NCBI RefSeq assembly: GCF_000002875.2
Contig: NC_009417.2
Location: forward strand, 415,929-479,928
Source of the DNA: Leishmania infantum JPCM5
Lineage: Eukaryota > Euglenozoa > Kinetoplastea > Trypanosomatida > Trypanosomatidae
Direction: 5' to 3'
DNA: 64,000 nucleotides
Position numbers and translations under genes: made by a program
Part shown: positions 61,480-64,000 of the stretch, piece by piece
Layout of the letters: each line of letters opens with the position of its first letter
Position numbering within the stretch: the stretch's first letter is position 1
Notes under the pieces: model-generated
The model's input: only the letters and a program-made list of their open reading frames with translations
Databases searched by the model: none
What the model was told of the DNA's origin: nothing

Positions 61480-61983
61480 ATGTCCATGACCCAAAACATT
61501 GTGCGGCGCATCTTCGGCGACCGCAAGCTGCCAGAGAACTTGTCGAATGAGGAGTACGACAAGTACATGCAGGACAACTTCCCAAAGTGGATGAAGGAGT
61601 TCGAGGACGGCGGCTTCCTCGAGAAAACGAAGCTGCCTCCCATCAAGAGTGAGGAAGAGTTCATCGCAAAGCTGCAGGAGCACAAGGACGAGTTGATGGT
61701 GATAAAATACTGGAAGCACGGGTGCATCCCTTGTCTAACATTCGCGGAGATGTACAAGGAGGCGGCCGAGAGGTGCTCCAAGGAGAAAAAGAAGATTGTG
61801 TGGTACAGCGTGGATACCAAAGCGCTGAGCACGCGGCAGCTCATCGACTACCAGCTCATCTCCGGTACTCCCACCATCCAAACCTTCACGGGACAGAAGC
61901 AGGTGGGAAACGAAATCAGGGCCGTGAACGCGGAGGAGTTGCTGAAAGAGCTTGACAGGCGCGTCCCAAAGTCGCCATCGTGA
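61480..61983 (+). CDS. Thioredoxin-fold protein with CxxC motif
   Basis: A 167-residue protein. A helical N-terminal extension (about 1-60, Lys/Glu-rich, with FPKWMKEFED) precedes a thioredoxin domain: the central strand and active site LMVIKYWKHGCIPC put Cys82 and Cys85 after HG instead of the usual WCGPC, then IVWYSVDT and the cis-proline loop SGTPTIQTF with Pro131, ending in a final helix (NAEELLKELDRR). Thioredoxin-fold proteins reduce, form or isomerise disulfides. With Cys-Ile-Pro-Cys both catalytic cysteines are kept, so redox activity is plausible. The altered flanking residues would change its redox potential and partners. Typical thioredoxins are about 105 residues; the extra N-terminus is unusual. 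No signal peptide is seen. The start lies in GAGCCATG. Confidence 0.88.
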   Translation: MSMTQNIVRRIFGDRKLPENLSNEEYDKYMQDNFPKWMKEFEDGGFLEKTKLPPIKSEEEFIAKLQEHKDELMVIKYWKHGCIPCLTFAEMYKEAAERCSKEKKKIVWYSVDTKALSTRQLIDYQLISGTPTIQTFTGQKQVGNEIRAVNAEELLKELDRRVPKSPS

Positions 61984-64000
61984 TCGGGCGAGCGTCCATC
62001 TGTGCTTGCCGACGATGCCGCATACGCGTTGTGCACTGAGGGTGTGAGGATGAGCGTGCAGCAACGGGTCTGCGGCCGTATCTGCATCTCGTTCTTCCCC
62101 CAAGGCTTTTGGTATTATTTGTTCCTTCTTCACAGCTTGGCCCTGTCGCAGCCGACTCTGTCGACCAATGAGCGGGTGCGCCGCTGCGGCGGTGGCGGCG
62201 GCTGAGCGCGTCGTCATCGCATCGCTTTGCGGAACCACGAAAAAGGCGAACAAACACACAAAAAAAAAAAGACATCATCTCACGTCCTATGCACGCCAAA
62301 AGGTAGGAGCAGGGAAGACTTGATGTATCTGCCTCACCACCACCCTCATGTGCACGCCGCTTCTGGATCACGGCACACGGCGAACGTGCACCTCAAGAAG
62401 TGTGGTGCCCCCTGCCCCTCTTTCCGCTTCGTCACGGCTCCTCACAGAAGCAACTCTCCTGCCTCTTTTGCCTGCTCGGCCCCTCTGGTAGGCACGCGCT
62501 TCGTGCTCAGGTGTTCTTTTAGTCTGTGGCGTTGACACCTCTCCTCCCCAATCACAACTCCGTGTCATCTCTCGGAGGAAGGATGCGGCGCATCCTACCT
62601 CTCCGGGCTGTTTTCTCACCCCGCACCGAGCAGGTTCCCGAAGCTCCATCCTGGCTGCCTTGATCAGCGCTGCCTCGCGCACAAAAACGCGGTCCTTCTA
62701 CGTATTCTTCGTGGAGTAGGCATAGCCGCCGCCCTTCATGCCACCACCACATTACGACCCTCATGGAAGCGCACGCGTCCACGCAATATCACCTGTATGC
62801 GATGTGGCTGTCATCAGCCCCTTACTCATTGCTCTCTCCGACTTTTTTCGTGTGTATCAACGCAACGCTCCTCATACCGCCGCTCTTGTTCCTGTTTCTA
62901 GCCCTGCTGTCCTTTTCTTTATTTTCTCCGACGCCCTGATGAAGGCGGGGAGGCGGGGGTGGGGGAAGGGCGCACACCTCCGTGCGTGGCATCTCAGGGT
63001 CCAGTAAAGCCACTCTGTATGGGAAGAAGCCAAGCAGCTCCTCCCTCAGTCCTGCCAAATGCCAGAGCCACTTGTGGTGGTAACTAGCTCAGGTGCCTAC
63101 TACGGAGCGTAGTCAGAGCGACGTATTGCTACTCGTGTCGGCGGTCGGGTCCTGGATGGCGTTGCGTCGGGGCGACCGGCATAATGGGCACGGCCGTGAG
63201 GCAGGGGTGGGTGGGTAGAGCTTGAGACAGGAGCCCTGCTCGCATAACTGAGCCTGCATTGCTGTGGCGCCTGTGTCTACGGCTGCTTCGCGCCAGGCGA
63301 TGGGGCCTCGTGGCGGGCCAGGGGCTACAGTGGCGCTCGAATCCTGTTGTACGGCCGAGAAACGGACACGTTGAAGGCAAGACAGCGAGTAATTCCTACA
63401 TGTGCCCTCCTCCACCGCTCGGATATACATGCACCTAAACGCACGCGGGCAGTTCTCTCCTTTTCCGCTCTGCCTCCTACTTGGGTGCCCCACCTCCACC
63501 TCCACCATTCTCATCATCCCTTTCACTCTTGATCCATCCGGGGCGATCTCCCCCCCCCTCCCTCTCCTTTCCTCCGCTTGCCTCTCCGCTGGATTGCATC
63601 ACAAGAACAGAAAGAAATCGAGAAGGGAGCAGCGACTCCTGGAAAGACGTGAGCAGGCTAAGAACGAAAAAGGAACGGAGTGATCATACATGTCTGCGCG
63701 ACAGAAAGTACAGCACTACTCGTTGATACAGCAACTGCTCTATTTTATTTCGGTTTTTTTGGGGGAGGGAAGGAGGGCTTATTCGCTTTCTCCTGCTATT
63801 CTCACAAAGAGAAGGCCTCCGCCCGCCGCCCCGCCCCATCCCATCTATACACGACGCGGCACTTTTCTCGCAGCGCCTCTTTTGCGCCTAACGCTCATAC
63901 ATCACTGCGTTGGCCGCCCCCGCCATTCCGTTTCTTTCCTTTTTGTTTGTGTGTCATCTAACTTACTCTTCTTAGTTGTTGCGAGGTGGCGGCGTGCAAC
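61984..64000. other. 3' flank with SIDER-like element; no further gene
   Basis: No gene is seen up to the window edge. An A run lies at 62261-62270, the SIDER-like element is at about 62985-63390, and pyrimidine-rich DNA from 63440 on may be the leader of a gene beyond the window. Confidence 0.65.
62985..63390 (+). mobile_element. SIDER-like short degenerate retroposon (sense)
   Basis: It begins near TCTCAGGGTCCAGT and ends near ACACGTTGAAGGCAAG. It aligns with the minus-strand element at 19820-20335 in several blocks (see that entry) but lacks about 100 bp from the middle. It lies about 1.0 kb after the thioredoxin-fold gene in the sense direction, so probably in its 3' UTR. Sense SIDER2 elements in Leishmania 3' UTRs are known to promote mRNA decay or affect translation; whether this copy does so is unknown. 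Confidence 0.7.

Noticed and set aside
5000..64000. Possible CRISPR arrays or bacterial-type operons
   Set aside because: Repeats are microsatellites, coding repeats or retroposons; the gene style is kinetoplastid, so bacterial features are not expected.

Overview
The window looks like a piece of a Leishmania chromosome (kinetoplastid nuclear DNA); the species cannot be fixed from the sequence. All recognisable genes lie on the + strand, none has an intron, and they are separated by 0.6-8.5 kb of non-coding DNA rich in CA/TG microsatellites and pyrimidine tracts. Several starts are preceded by a pyrimidine tract and then an AG, as expected for spliced-leader trans-splicing. The coding regions are GC-rich with many G/C third positions, and three SIDER-like short retroposons are present. 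This fits one polycistronic transcription unit; I see no strand switch. Starts below are ATG codons, several of them internal to longer open frames.

Layout. 1.6-9.7 kb holds surface-type proteins: a 681-residue type I membrane protein, a 5'-truncated gene copy, and its intact 470-residue relative with IPT/TIG-like domains. The two relatives share a 399-bp block with only two differences but have unrelated C-termini. 11.5-14.1 kb encodes a complete eight-repeat Pumilio/PUF RNA-binding protein. It is followed by about 8.5 kb without a credible gene, containing long dinucleotide tracts and an antisense SIDER-like element. 22.6-23.0 kb encodes a small, probably mitochondrial membrane protein, followed by a second SIDER-like element.

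25.3-44.3 kb holds a 1385-residue acidic protein, an axonemal dynein light chain p28-like protein with an unusual N-terminal extension and a myristoylation-type start, an 887-residue protein that may contain a degenerate aminotransferase fold, a BCS1-like AAA ATPase, a PPR protein and an F-box protein with a UIM-like helix.

45.4-52.9 kb is the most system-like part. Two neighbouring WD40 paralogues are followed by a proline-rich protein, and the last two end in the same short C-terminal signature although the rest of them differs. 53.9-62.0 kb holds a guanidine-modifying-enzyme-like protein that seems to have lost its catalytic His and Cys, a disordered 976-residue protein, a single-pass mitochondrial-type protein and a thioredoxin-fold protein. 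A third SIDER-like element lies near the right end.

The genes do not form one pathway. Common themes are RNA binding (PUF, PPR), mitochondrial proteins, the flagellum (p28) and ubiquitin (F-box). Such unrelated neighbours are normal in trypanosomatid polycistrons, where control is mostly post-transcriptional.
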